Below are positions 16,979-25,293 of a DNA stretch of 40,641 nt, piece after piece. The notes below the pieces were generated by a model. That model saw nothing but the letters and a program-made list of their open reading frames with translations, ran no database searches and was not told the DNA's origin. Numbering within the stretch: position 1 is the stretch's first letter; each line of letters opens with the position of its first letter. The stretch is from Agrobacterium fabrum (GTDB lineage: Bacteria; Pseudomonadota; Alphaproteobacteria; Rhizobiales; Rhizobiaceae). The translations under genes were made by a program, and so were the position numbers. Where the stretch lies: assembly GCA_003241215.1 (NCBI GenBank), contig QFOL01000007.1, forward strand, positions 1 to 40,641, in the 5' to 3' direction.

Positions 16979-18850
16979 TCAGACCCCCACTCGCTGCGCC
17001 TTGCGGATGTTTTCCTGCGCGGCGCGGGCGGCACGCACAGTCTCGAAGCTGGAGACGGAGGGAACACCGACATCCCAGTCAGCATCGCCCGGCACCCATT
17101 TCCAGGCATCGGAAACGATGGAGATGACGGTCACGCCATCATTGCCCTGCGCCCAGATCATCGCATCTTCAAGATCGGCAAGGCTCTCCGCCCTGCGCGC
17201 ATGGGCGCCCATGGCTTGCGCATGCTTGACGAAATCGACATGCAGCGGATTTTCCCGGTCCGCCACACGGCAATCGGTCAGCAGGTTGTTGAAGCCGGGA
17301 ACACCCTTGGCCTGCTGCAGACGGTTGATGACAGCATAGCCGCCATTATCGCAGACCACCACGATCATCCTGTGCCCGGTAAGGGCGGCCGAATAAATAT
17401 CCGAGTTCATCATCATGTAGGTGCCGTCCCCCAGCATGACGATTGGAACGCCGCCGGTGCCGCCCGGCCCCTCCTGCGCCATGGAGCAACCCCAGCCGGC
17501 AGCGATTTCATAACCCATGCAGGAAAAACCGAATTCGCAATCGAACGTATTGGGGTTCTTCACCCGCCAGCCCTTGGTCACCTCCCCCGGCGTTCCGCCC
17601 GCCGCCGCAATCAGGGTGTCTTCGGGCCGGGCGACCCGGTTCAGAACCCCGACCACCTGCGCATAAGAGGGAACCGGCGCATTGGTGACCCGCTGGTGTT
17701 CGTCCAGCAGATTGTCCCATTCGGCGAACAGGGTTTTGGCCCGCTGCATATGCGCAGTATCGACCTTGTAGGCGCCAAGCGCGTGGTCCAGCTCGTCGAT
17801 CGTCTCGAACGCATCGCCGACCACGGAAAGCGCCCGGTGTTTCACCGCATCGAAGCGGGCGGCATTGACGGAAATGAACTGCGCATCACGGGAGAAAGCC
17901 GTCCAGGAACCCGTGGTGAAATCCTGAAGCCGGGTACCGATTGCCAGCACGACATCCGCCTCTTTCGCCAGCGCATTCGCGGAGGTCGATCCGACGATGC
18001 CGATAGGCCCGGCATGGACCGGATGGTGATGGGTGAGCGCGCCCTTGCCGGCGATGGTTTCGACCACGGGAATGCCGCGCTTCGCAGCGAATTCGGCAAG
18101 GCGTTCTTCCGCCAGCGAATAACGTACGCCGCCGCCGGAAATGATGAGCGGGCGTTTCGCCTGCGAGAGTAGCCGGGCGGCGGCCGCCACGGCGTCACGG
18201 TCCGGACGCGGGCGCGGGATTTTCCAGACCTTCGGTTCGAAGAAGACCGCCGGATAATCGAAAGCGATTTCCTGCGTATCCTGCGCAAGACCGATGAAAG
18301 CCGGGCCGCAATCGGCCGGATCGAGCATGGTGGCAACCGCCTGCGGCAGCGATTGCAGCAATTGTTCCGGCAGCACGATCCTGTCCCAGTAACGCACCAC
18401 GGATTTGAATGCATCATTGACGGTCAGCGTCGGATCGCCGAAATGCTCGACCTGCTGCAGAACCGGGTCCGGCAGGCGGCTTGCGAATGTATCGCCAGCG
18501 AGAAGCAGGACGGGAAGACGGTTGGCCATGGCAACGCCGGCGGCGGTCACCATGTTCAGCGCCCCCGGCCCGATCGATGTCGCGGCGACCATGATCTGCC
18601 TGCGCCTTTTTGCCTTGGCAAAACCGATTGCGGCAAGCGCCATGGATTGTTCGTTCTGCCCACGCCATGTCGGCAACTGGTCCTGCACCGTCTCCAGAGC
18701 TTCGGAAAGGCATGTGACATTGCCATGCCCGAAAATCGCGAAGACGCCCGCGAACAGCGGAACGCGCTCTCCGTCGATCTCGGTAAACTGGTTGCACAGG
18801 TAACGTACTAGCGCCTGAGCCATGGTCAGGCGTAAGGTCTTAGCGGTCAT
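16979..18850 (-). CDS. iolD: Trihydroxycyclohexane-1,2-dione hydrolase (ThDP enzyme)
   Basis: Thiamine-diphosphate-dependent C-C hydrolase that opens the cyclohexane ring to 5-deoxyglucuronate. 623 residues, as expected. Catalytic Glu67 lies in RGQNEQSMALA. The ThDP/Mg motif runs from GDG at 474-476 to Asn502 (CDNGGYAVI). IFGHGNVTCLSEAL and GWRVKNPNTFDCEFGFSCMGYEIAAGWG are IolD-specific. The ATG at 18850 has AGGAGG just upstream; the longer frame starting at 18913 overlaps the promoter and is rejected. It is the first gene of the minus-strand operon, divergent from the IolG-like gene, with an RpiR-type operator in the shared 105-bp promoter region. Product processing normally needs IolB, which is not in the window. 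Confidence 0.95.
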   Translation of the reverse strand: MTAKTLRLTMAQALVRYLCNQFTEIDGERVPLFAGVFAIFGHGNVTCLSEALETVQDQLPTWRGQNEQSMALAAIGFAKAKRRRQIMVAATSIGPGALNMVTAAGVAMANRLPVLLLAGDTFASRLPDPVLQQVEHFGDPTLTVNDAFKSVVRYWDRIVLPEQLLQSLPQAVATMLDPADCGPAFIGLAQDTQEIAFDYPAVFFEPKVWKIPRPRPDRDAVAAAARLLSQAKRPLIISGGGVRYSLAEERLAEFAAKRGIPVVETIAGKGALTHHHPVHAGPIGIVGSTSANALAKEADVVLAIGTRLQDFTTGSWTAFSRDAQFISVNAARFDAVKHRALSVVGDAFETIDELDHALGAYKVDTAHMQRAKTLFAEWDNLLDEHQRVTNAPVPSYAQVVGVLNRVARPEDTLIAAAGGTPGEVTKGWRVKNPNTFDCEFGFSCMGYEIAAGWGCSMAQEGPGGTGGVPIVMLGDGTYMMMNSDIYSAALTGHRMIVVVCDNGGYAVINRLQQAKGVPGFNNLLTDCRVADRENPLHVDFVKHAQAMGAHARRAESLADLEDAMIWAQGNDGVTVISIVSDAWKWVPGDADWDVGVPSVSSFETVRAARAAQENIRKAQRVGV

Positions 18851-18897
18851 CTCGCCTCCTCCTGCGGATGGTTGTTGATATGTTTTTGGAATGCATA

Positions 18898-18927
18898 TTG
18901 ACAAATTCAACACTTTGCAATGATTAT
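18898..18927 (+). promoter_or_regulatory. Candidate promoter of the plus-strand cyclitol operon
   Basis: TTGACA at 18898-18903 and GATTAT at 18922-18927, 18 bases apart, lie upstream of the IolG-like gene. The -10 overlaps the GCAA-N6-TTGC site, as expected for a repressed promoter. On the other strand TTGTCA-N17-ATATCA could serve iolD, but that is weaker. Confidence 0.5.
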
Positions 18928-18930
18928 TGC
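18917..18930. promoter_or_regulatory. RpiR-type operator in the iolD/iolG divergent promoter
   Basis: GCAATGATTATTGC, an inverted repeat with GCAA-N6-TTGC geometry. The same 14-bp pattern occurs upstream of the RpiR gene and of the ABC transporter operon, and no fourth copy was noticed in the window. Binding by the local RpiR protein is inferred. Confidence 0.7.
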
Positions 18931-18955
18931 CAAATACCTCGGGAGGAAAATTTCA

Positions 18956-19963
18956 ATGCTGAGAATTGCAGTGCTTGGCGTGGGCCGTATCGGCCGCATG
19001 CATGCGGAAAACATCGTCGCCCATCCACGGGCGACACTGGCTGGTGTCTTTGATGTATACGAGCCCTCGGCGAAAGAAATCGCCGAAAAGCTTGATGTAA
19101 CGAGGTTCGAGTCGGCGGAAGCGGTCTTCGCTTCGCCTGCGGTCGACGCCGTACTGATCGCCACCTCGACGCCCACCCATGCGGATCTGCTGGAGAAGGC
19201 GGTTGCGGCGGGAAAACCCGTCCTTTGCGAGAAGCCCATCGATCTCTCCCTCGACCGCGTCAATGCCTGCGCAACAAAAATTGCCGGCAGCAAGGTGCCG
19301 ATCATGCTCGGCTTCGTCAGACGTTTCGACAGCGGACATCGCGCCGTGCGCGAGGCGGTCGAGAACGGAACGATAGGCGAATTGCATCAGGCCGTCATCA
19401 CCTCGCGCGATCCGGGCATGGCGCCCGCCGCCTATATCGAAATGTCGGGCGGAATTTTCCGCGACATGACGATCCATGATTTCGACATGGCCCGCTTCAT
19501 TCTGGGTGAGGAGATCACTGAAGTCTCGGCCACCGGTTCGCGGCTGGTCGACCCGGCGCTGATGGAGAAGTGCGGTGACTACGACACCGTCACCGTGGTG
19601 CTGAAGACCGCTTCAGGCAAACAATGCACGATCAGCAATTCGCGGCGCGCGGTTTATGGCTATGACCAGCGGGTGGAGGCCTTCGGAAGTGCCGGCATGG
19701 CGATTTCTGAGAACCGGACGCTCAATCACCTGCGTCTCCACACGGAAAGCGGCACCGACCGGGCAGCACCGCTGATGAACTTCTTCATCGACCGTTATGC
19801 CGATGCCTTCGCAGCGGAAATCAGCGCCTTTGTCGATGCGGTGGAACAGGACAAGGCGCCGGAAGTGGGCTTTGAAGACGGCCGCCTGGCATTGCTTCTC
19901 GCCGAAGCGGCAATCCGTTCCGCCGCGGAAGGGCGCACCGTCAACACAAGCGAGATCGGGTAA
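18956..19963 (+). CDS. iolG: Inositol 2-dehydrogenase-like Gfo/Idh protein
   Basis: NAD-dependent dehydrogenase of 335 residues resembling IolG, which oxidises myo-inositol to 2-keto-myo-inositol. Rossmann motif VLGVGRIGRMHAENI (residues 7-21), catalytic Lys93 in CEKPIDL, and D170 and H174 in FRDMTIHDFDMARF, in line with B. subtilis IolG Lys97, Asp172 and His176 (from memory). The ATG at 18956 follows GGGAGGAA; the twelve extra residues of the longer frame would overlap the operator and are rejected. It heads the plus-strand operon and is divergent from iolD, so the two could carry out the first steps together with IolE. Rhizobia often have several IolG paralogues with different cyclitol preferences, so the symbol is provisional. 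Confidence 0.85.
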   Translation: MLRIAVLGVGRIGRMHAENIVAHPRATLAGVFDVYEPSAKEIAEKLDVTRFESAEAVFASPAVDAVLIATSTPTHADLLEKAVAAGKPVLCEKPIDLSLDRVNACATKIAGSKVPIMLGFVRRFDSGHRAVREAVENGTIGELHQAVITSRDPGMAPAAYIEMSGGIFRDMTIHDFDMARFILGEEITEVSATGSRLVDPALMEKCGDYDTVTVVLKTASGKQCTISNSRRAVYGYDQRVEAFGSAGMAISENRTLNHLRLHTESGTDRAAPLMNFFIDRYADAFAAEISAFVDAVEQDKAPEVGFEDGRLALLLAEAAIRSAAEGRTVNTSEIG

Positions 19964-19966
19964 GCC

Positions 19967-21397
19967 ATGTACGCGAATTTTGGACTTTTCATAAACGGTC
20001 GCTGGCTTGCCGGCGCCGCGACGGGCGAAGTCGTTTCTCCGGTCAGCGGCGCAGTTCTTGGCGAGGTGACGCTTGCCACCGCCCGCGAGACCCGCGATGC
20101 GATTGATGCGGCGGCGGCCGCCCTTCCAAAACTGCGCTCCATGGGCGGCTTCGCACGCGCCGAGGCGCTGCATCGGGCCGCCGACGAAATGTTGCGCCGC
20201 GCCGATGAGGGCGCGAGGATGATCTCGCTGGAGACCGGCAAACCGATTGCCCAGGCGGGCCGCGAATGGACACTTTCCTGCGACCAGTTCCGCTGGTTTG
20301 CCGAAGAAGCGCGCCGCATCTATGGCCGCATCGTCGACAGCCGGGTGCCCGGCGGCCGGTTTGAGGTGACCCGCGAGGCCGTCGGCATCGTCGGCGCTTT
20401 CACCGCCTGGAATTTCCCGGCCGCCCTTCCGGCGCGCAAGCTCGCCCCGGCGCTCGCCGCCGGCTGCCCCGTCGTGCTGCGCCCCTCATCCCAGACGCCG
20501 GGTGTCGCCATGGTCATGGTCGATTGCCTGAGAGCAGCCGGTCTTCCCGATGGCGCCGTCAATCTGGTTGTCGGTTCGACCGCCGATACCTATGGCCCGA
20601 TCATGGCGGACAAGCGCGTGCGCAAGGTCTCGCTGACCGGCTCCACCCGGGTCGGCCAGCAAATGATCCGTGACGCCGCTGAGACCGTGAAGAAGGTGTC
20701 GATGGAACTGGGCGGCAATGCGCCCCTCATCATTTATGACGATGCGGATCTCGACAACGCGCTCGATCTTGCCGTGCCCACCAAATTCGCCAATTGCGGC
20801 CAGGTCTGCGTGACGCCGGATCGCATCTTCGTTCACGATAGCCTGCACGACGCATTCGTCGACGGTTTCGTGGCCCGCGCGGCGAAAATCAGGCTCGGTG
20901 ACGGGCTTGATCCCGATACCGGCATGGGTCCGCTCATCAATGCCGGCCGCCTTGAAGAGATCGAGGCGGTGGTCGCGGACGCCGTGCGCGCCGGCGCGAA
21001 AATCGCCCATGGCGGCAAACGCCCGACGCACCTGAACCACGGCTTCTTTTTCGAGCCCACCGTGCTGACCGATGTGACGGATAAGATGAAGGTCTTTGCC
21101 GAAGAAAATTTCGGCCCGATTGCCGCAATCACCCGTTTCAGCACCGAGGACGAGGTTCTGGAGCGGGCCAACGCCTCCGATATGGGCCTTTCCGCCTATG
21201 CCTTCACCCGTTCTCCGGACAGGGCACGGCGGACCGTGGCGGCACTGAAATCCGGGATGGTCGGCATCAACAGTTTCGCGCTCGCCGCATCCGAAGCGCC
21301 TTTCGGCGGCACCAACCATTCCGGCATGGGGCGTGAGGGTGGTATCGAGGGGATAAGCGATTATCTCGAAACCAAACTCGCCCAGATCGTCTTTTGA
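19967..21397 (+). CDS. NAD(P)-dependent aldehyde dehydrogenase
   Basis: A 476-residue ALDH of the semialdehyde-dehydrogenase-like branch. Key residues: Asn149 in TAWNFP, Glu247 in MELGGNAP and catalytic Cys281 in FANCGQVC. The conserved cofactor-contact Lys (usually VxKPxxxTP) is Arg172 here (VVLRPSSQTP), a conservative but unusual change. It is not an IolA-type methylmalonate-semialdehyde dehydrogenase as far as the motifs show. The start is 3 bp after the iolG stop. It probably oxidises an aldehyde produced by the aldolase encoded next door, giving a carboxylic acid for central metabolism. Confidence 0.92.
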   Translation: MYANFGLFINGRWLAGAATGEVVSPVSGAVLGEVTLATARETRDAIDAAAAALPKLRSMGGFARAEALHRAADEMLRRADEGARMISLETGKPIAQAGREWTLSCDQFRWFAEEARRIYGRIVDSRVPGGRFEVTREAVGIVGAFTAWNFPAALPARKLAPALAAGCPVVLRPSSQTPGVAMVMVDCLRAAGLPDGAVNLVVGSTADTYGPIMADKRVRKVSLTGSTRVGQQMIRDAAETVKKVSMELGGNAPLIIYDDADLDNALDLAVPTKFANCGQVCVTPDRIFVHDSLHDAFVDGFVARAAKIRLGDGLDPDTGMGPLINAGRLEEIEAVVADAVRAGAKIAHGGKRPTHLNHGFFFEPTVLTDVTDKMKVFAEENFGPIAAITRFSTEDEVLERANASDMGLSAYAFTRSPDRARRTVAALKSGMVGINSFALAASEAPFGGTNHSGMGREGGIEGISDYLETKLAQIVF

Positions 21398-21424
21398 AGA
21401 CGGATATTCTTGCAGGAGAATCCC

Positions 21425-22237
21425 ATGCGGAAAAACAAATTGAAGGAAATCTGGGCCGAGGGACGTCCGGTGCTGCATGGCTGGCTGTCGATTGCCAGCC
21501 CGTTCAGCGCCGAAATCATGGCGGCGCAGGATTATGACGCCATCTCCATCGACATCCAGCACGGCGCGGTCGATTACAAGGATGTGCTTGGCATGTTCCA
21601 GGCGATGCGCGCCTCCGACAAGGTGCTGATGGCGCGGGTGCCCTGGCTCGATCCGGCGTGGATATCCAAGGTTCTGGATGCGGGCGCCTATGGCATCATC
21701 TGCCCGATGATCAACACCCGGGCGCAGGCCGAGCAATTCGTTCGTTACATGCGCTACCCACCGCTCGGGGAACGCAGCTTCGGCCCTACCCGCGCCGTTT
21801 ACGCCGCCGGTGGCAACTACGCCGCGGAAGCCAATGACGAGATCCTCGCCTTTGCGATGATCGAGACGGCGGAGGCCATGGACAATCTCGAGGAGATTGC
21901 CTCCACCCCCGGCCTCGACGGGATTTATGTCGGCCCCGCCGATCTCAGTTTCTCGCTTTCGAAAGGGCAATTGACACCCGCCTTCGACCGGGAAGAGCCT
22001 GAAGTCATCGACGCCATCAAGCGCATCCTCGACGCCTGCCACCGCAACGGCATCAAGGCGGCCCTCCATTGCGGCACGGCGGATTACGCAGCCCGTGCGG
22101 TGGAATGGGGCTTCGACATGACGACCGTATCAGGCGATTCACGGCTTCTCGCCGCCGCAGCGACGGAATCGACCGCGACCTGGCGCAGGCTGGTGGAAAA
22201 GACCGCCAAAAAAACCGATGGAAAAGGGGGGTATTGA
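21425..22237 (+). CDS. HpcH/HpaI-family aldolase (class II pyruvate aldolase)
   Basis: A 270-residue metal-dependent aldolase that cleaves 2-keto-3-deoxy (or 4-hydroxy-2-oxo) acids to pyruvate and an aldehyde. Family marks: ISIDIQHGAVDY with the catalytic His, MARVPWLDP with the phosphate/carboxylate-binding Arg, GICPMINT-like ICPMINTRAQAEQFV, AMIETAEAM with the metal Glu, and VGPADLSFSL. The ATG at 21425 has AGGAG six bases upstream. It sits between the aldehyde dehydrogenase and hydroxyacid dehydrogenase genes, so it is likely the carbon-carbon cleaving step of the pathway, taking the place of IolJ. The true acyl chain cannot be read from sequence. Confidence 0.92.
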   Translation: MRKNKLKEIWAEGRPVLHGWLSIASPFSAEIMAAQDYDAISIDIQHGAVDYKDVLGMFQAMRASDKVLMARVPWLDPAWISKVLDAGAYGIICPMINTRAQAEQFVRYMRYPPLGERSFGPTRAVYAAGGNYAAEANDEILAFAMIETAEAMDNLEEIASTPGLDGIYVGPADLSFSLSKGQLTPAFDREEPEVIDAIKRILDACHRNGIKAALHCGTADYAARAVEWGFDMTTVSGDSRLLAAAATESTATWRRLVEKTAKKTDGKGGY

Positions 22238-23206
22238 ATGCCGAACCTTCTCGTGGCCGGAAAACTTCATCCTTCCGGCGAAGCGATGCTGCGCGATCTG
22301 CCGTCCCTCGGCTTCTCCGTCCGCTATATCGAGGATGTTTCCGAAGCCTCCTATGCGCCCTTCATCGAGGAAGCGGATGCGATCGTCATCCGCACGCAAC
22401 CGCTCTCGGCGGCCACCATTGCAAAAGCCGGACGGTTGAAAGTGGTGTCCCGCCATGGGGTGGGTTACGACAGCGTCGATCTTGCCGAACTCAACCGCCG
22501 TAACATCGCGCTCACCATCGTCGGCGACGTCAATTCCGTCTCCGTCGCCGAACATGCAATGATGCTGCTGCTGGCGGCGGCAAAGCGGGCCATACTCGCC
22601 GACCGCGCGGTTCGCGAACCGGGAGAGTGGAGCTGGCGCAACAGGCTGGAGCAGCAGGAAATATCCGGCAAGAACCTCCTCATCCTCGGTTATGGCCGGA
22701 TCGGGCGGCATCTTGCCAGAATGGCGTCGGGTTTCGGCATGCATATCCGCGCCTACGACCCCTACCTGCTGCAATCGGGATGGCCCGAAGGGCCAACAAG
22801 ACCCGTATCGCTGGAAGAGGGCCTGCCCTGGGCCGACTATATTTCCGTGCATATTCCCAAGGGAGCAAGCCCGGCAATCGGGGCCGCCGAAATCGCCCTG
22901 ATGAAACCCGGCGTCGTTCTGTCCAATACGGCGCGCGGCGGCGTTGTCTGTGAGAAGGCGCTCAGCGAAGCGCTCGCCTCGGGTCATGTCGGCGCGGCCG
23001 GGCTGGATGTCTTCGATGACGAGCCGCCGGAAAGCTCCTCGCCGCTGCTGTCGCAGTTCAATACCGTCCTTTCGCCGCATATTGCCGGGCTTACGGCGGA
23101 ATGCGGGGAGAGGATGGCCATCGCGTCCATCCAGAACGCCGTCAATTACCTGAAAGGGACGATCGATCCCGGCCTCATCGTCAATCCGGAATTTGCCCAT
23201 GTCTGA
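22238..23206 (+). CDS. D-2-hydroxyacid dehydrogenase (phosphoglycerate-dehydrogenase-like)
   Basis: A 322-residue NAD-dependent dehydrogenase with the GYGRIGR nucleotide loop at about residue 150. The catalytic triad can be read as Arg in NTARGGVV, Glu in DVFDDEPPE and His in SPHIAGLTAE. Its ATG directly abuts the aldolase stop (TGA-ATG), with a G-rich Shine-Dalgarno in the aldolase end, so translation is coupled. It might reduce or oxidise a 2-keto/2-hydroxy acid intermediate in the lower pathway. Similar proteins include glyoxylate/hydroxypyruvate reductases; substrate choice needs biochemistry. Confidence 0.92.
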   Translation: MPNLLVAGKLHPSGEAMLRDLPSLGFSVRYIEDVSEASYAPFIEEADAIVIRTQPLSAATIAKAGRLKVVSRHGVGYDSVDLAELNRRNIALTIVGDVNSVSVAEHAMMLLLAAAKRAILADRAVREPGEWSWRNRLEQQEISGKNLLILGYGRIGRHLARMASGFGMHIRAYDPYLLQSGWPEGPTRPVSLEEGLPWADYISVHIPKGASPAIGAAEIALMKPGVVLSNTARGGVVCEKALSEALASGHVGAAGLDVFDDEPPESSSPLLSQFNTVLSPHIAGLTAECGERMAIASIQNAVNYLKGTIDPGLIVNPEFAHV

Positions 23207-24323
23207 AAAACCCGTTCTCCGCGTCGGCCTCATCGGCACCGGCTTCATGGGCAAAGCTCATGTCTTCGGTTTCGCCTCCGCCCAGAAGGTCTTCGACCTC
23301 CCCTACCGGATCGAATTGCACACCGTTGCCGACATCACCGAAGACACAGCCGCGCGCGCGGCGGCGGATTTCGGCTTCGCCCATTCCACGGCGGACTGGC
23401 GCAGCATCATCGCCGATCCGGATATCGACCTCGTCGACATCACCGCGCCGAACGCCCTGCACAAGGAAATGGCGCTTGCCGCCATTGCCGCCGGCAAACA
23501 TGTCTATTGCGAAAAGCCGCTGGCGCCGCTTGCTGCGGATGCCGGCGAGATGGCCGCAGCCGCGGCTGCGCGCGGCGTCAAAACGCAGGTGGGCTTCAAC
23601 TATCTCTGCAATCCCATGCTGCGGCTGGCGCGGGAAATGGTGGCCGCAGGCGAACTCGGCAAGATGCGCGGTTATCGTGGCCTGCATGCCGAGGACTACA
23701 TGGCCGACGCCGCAGGCGCCTTCACCTTCCGTCACGATCCGGCCGGCGGCGGCGCGCTTGCCGATATCGGCTCCCACGCACTTGCCACGGCCGAATTCCT
23801 GCTCGGCCCGATAACCCAGGTGATGGGCGATTGCGTGACGCTGATTGCCGAGCGGCCGGATGGCAGGGGCGGCGCACGCAAGGTGGAAGTGGACGATGTG
23901 GGGCGCGCCTTCCTGCGTTTCGCCAATGGCGCGCAGGGTTCGGCCGAAGGCAACTGGATCGCCACCGGCCGCAAGATGCAGCATGATTTCGAAATCTATG
24001 GCGACAAGGGTGCGCTTTATTTCACGCAGGAGCGCTTCAACGAGCTGCATTTCTATTCCGCCACCGACCCGGCCGGCCGCCGTGGCTTCCGCAAAATAGA
24101 GGCCTCTCCTGACCACGCACCCTATGGCCGCTTCTGCGTCGCACCCGGCCATCAGCTCGGCTTCAACGACCTGAAAGCCATCGAAATCGAGGGTTATCTC
24201 CGGGCAATCGCGGGACAGAGACCAGAGCCTTTCGGCTTCGCTGCCGGCCTGCGCATCCAGCGGCTGGTCGAGACGATCCAGCGCTCGTCATCCACACGGC
24301 AATGGCTGGATGTCGATGCCTGA
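23199..24323 (+). CDS. Gfo/Idh-family dehydrogenase resembling levoglucosan-type 3-dehydrogenases
   Basis: A 374-residue NAD-dependent dehydrogenase. Rossmann loop LIGTGFMGKAHVFGF, active-site Lys106 in CEKPLAP, Asp189 and His193 in GGGALADIGSHALATA. The DWRSIIADPDIDLVDI and ITAPNALHKE stretches resemble, as I recall them, LgdA-type enzymes that oxidise C3 of anhydro- or glycosyl-sugars. It overlaps the previous gene by 8 bp; the start at the ATG 23199 is preferred over an in-frame TTG six bases upstream. It is the third Gfo/Idh protein of the locus and the last enzyme gene before the regulator. It may prepare a glycosidic or ether bond for beta-elimination by a TIM-barrel partner. Confidence 0.9.
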   Translation: MSEKPVLRVGLIGTGFMGKAHVFGFASAQKVFDLPYRIELHTVADITEDTAARAAADFGFAHSTADWRSIIADPDIDLVDITAPNALHKEMALAAIAAGKHVYCEKPLAPLAADAGEMAAAAAARGVKTQVGFNYLCNPMLRLAREMVAAGELGKMRGYRGLHAEDYMADAAGAFTFRHDPAGGGALADIGSHALATAEFLLGPITQVMGDCVTLIAERPDGRGGARKVEVDDVGRAFLRFANGAQGSAEGNWIATGRKMQHDFEIYGDKGALYFTQERFNELHFYSATDPAGRRGFRKIEASPDHAPYGRFCVAPGHQLGFNDLKAIEIEGYLRAIAGQRPEPFGFAAGLRIQRLVETIQRSSSTRQWLDVDA

Positions 24324-24373
24324 AATCCCGGATTAAGCGGCGGGCTGCGGACCTTCATGCCACTTGGAAAACC

Positions 24374-24387
24374 GCAATAAATATTGC
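24374..24387. promoter_or_regulatory. RpiR-type operator in front of the regulator gene
   Basis: GCAATAAATATTGC, the best GCAA-N6-TTGC copy, ends 11 bp before the regulator ATG. Bound repressor would block its own expression, an autoregulation pattern. Confidence 0.7.
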
Positions 24388-24398
24388 AAGATCATGCC

Positions 24399-25283
24399 AT
24401 GAAGCAACAACCGCAGCCCGTCGACCCTCCGAAAGATTACGAAGAACTGATCCGCCTCATCCATGATCGTCATGATCAGATGAGCAAGACCTATCAGCGG
24501 ATCTCCGTCTATCTGACGCAGAATCCCAATGAAGTCGCAGTGCATTCGGTGAATACCATTGCCGAGCGGCACGACATCCACGCCTCCAGTTTCGTGCGGT
24601 TTGCGCAGTCGCTGGGCTACAAGGGTTTCAAGGAGCTGCAGGCGCTTTTCCAGAAACGATTGGCGACGGCGGCTCCGGGTTTCGAGGCGCGCGTGCGCGC
24701 GCTCGACGATGAATTGCAAAGCCGCGAGGACCGTTCGGAATATGGTTTCCTTCACGATCTTGTCGTCAGGGATATCGCCTCCCTTCAGGACCTGCTCGAA
24801 CGCATCAGCGCCGAACAGCTCGGCACCGCCGCCGATCTGATCGAGGCCGCCGGCACCGTCTATCTCGTCGGCCAGCTGCGCTCCGCACCGGTGGCGGAGC
24901 TGCTGCGTTACATCCTCACCATGCTCGGCAAGCAATGTATCCTTCTCGATCCCGGCGGCGGGCTCGCCACCCATATGGCGCGGACGATGAAGACCGGTGA
25001 CGTGCTGATCGCGGTGTCGTTCCGATTTTACGCGACGGAAGTGGTGAATATCGTCGAGGAGGCGGAAAAGATCGGCGTGCCGACCGTGGCGATTTCCGAC
25101 AGCACCCTGTCGCCGCTGGCAAAATCGGCAAAGGTCCTGTTTTCGGTCCCCGAGCACGATTACAGCTTTTCCCGGTCTCTGGCCGCGCCAATGTGCCTTG
25201 CGCAGGCTCTGGCCGTCGCCGTTGCCGCGCGTGTTCAGAAGAACGAAACGGCGCCGCGCATTCCGACGGTGACCGGCCTCTAG
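24399..25283 (+). CDS. RpiR-family transcriptional regulator (IolR-like)
   Basis: A 294-residue regulator with an N-terminal RpiR helix-turn-helix (YQRISVYLTQNP, then SVNTIAERHDI and ASSFVRFAQSLGYKGFKEL) and a C-terminal SIS domain (AAGTVYLVGQLRSAPVAELL, then GDVLIAVSFRFYATEV) that senses a sugar or cyclitol phosphate or similar ligand. Start at the ATG 24399; a TTG 15 bp upstream lies inside the operator and is rejected. No strong ribosome-binding site is visible. It follows the catabolic operon by 75 bp and faces the transporter operon tail to tail. The shared operator motif suggests it controls all three transcripts of the locus. Confidence 0.93.
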   Translation: MKQQPQPVDPPKDYEELIRLIHDRHDQMSKTYQRISVYLTQNPNEVAVHSVNTIAERHDIHASSFVRFAQSLGYKGFKELQALFQKRLATAAPGFEARVRALDDELQSREDRSEYGFLHDLVVRDIASLQDLLERISAEQLGTAADLIEAAGTVYLVGQLRSAPVAELLRYILTMLGKQCILLDPGGGLATHMARTMKTGDVLIAVSFRFYATEVVNIVEEAEKIGVPTVAISDSTLSPLAKSAKVLFSVPEHDYSFSRSLAAPMCLAQALAVAVAARVQKNETAPRIPTVTGL

Positions 25284-25293
25284 GCACCCACAC

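Noticed and set aside
20486..22069. 527-residue minus-strand open frame opposite the ALDH and aldolase genes
   Set aside because: No recognisable domain; the plus-strand genes carry complete catalytic motifs.
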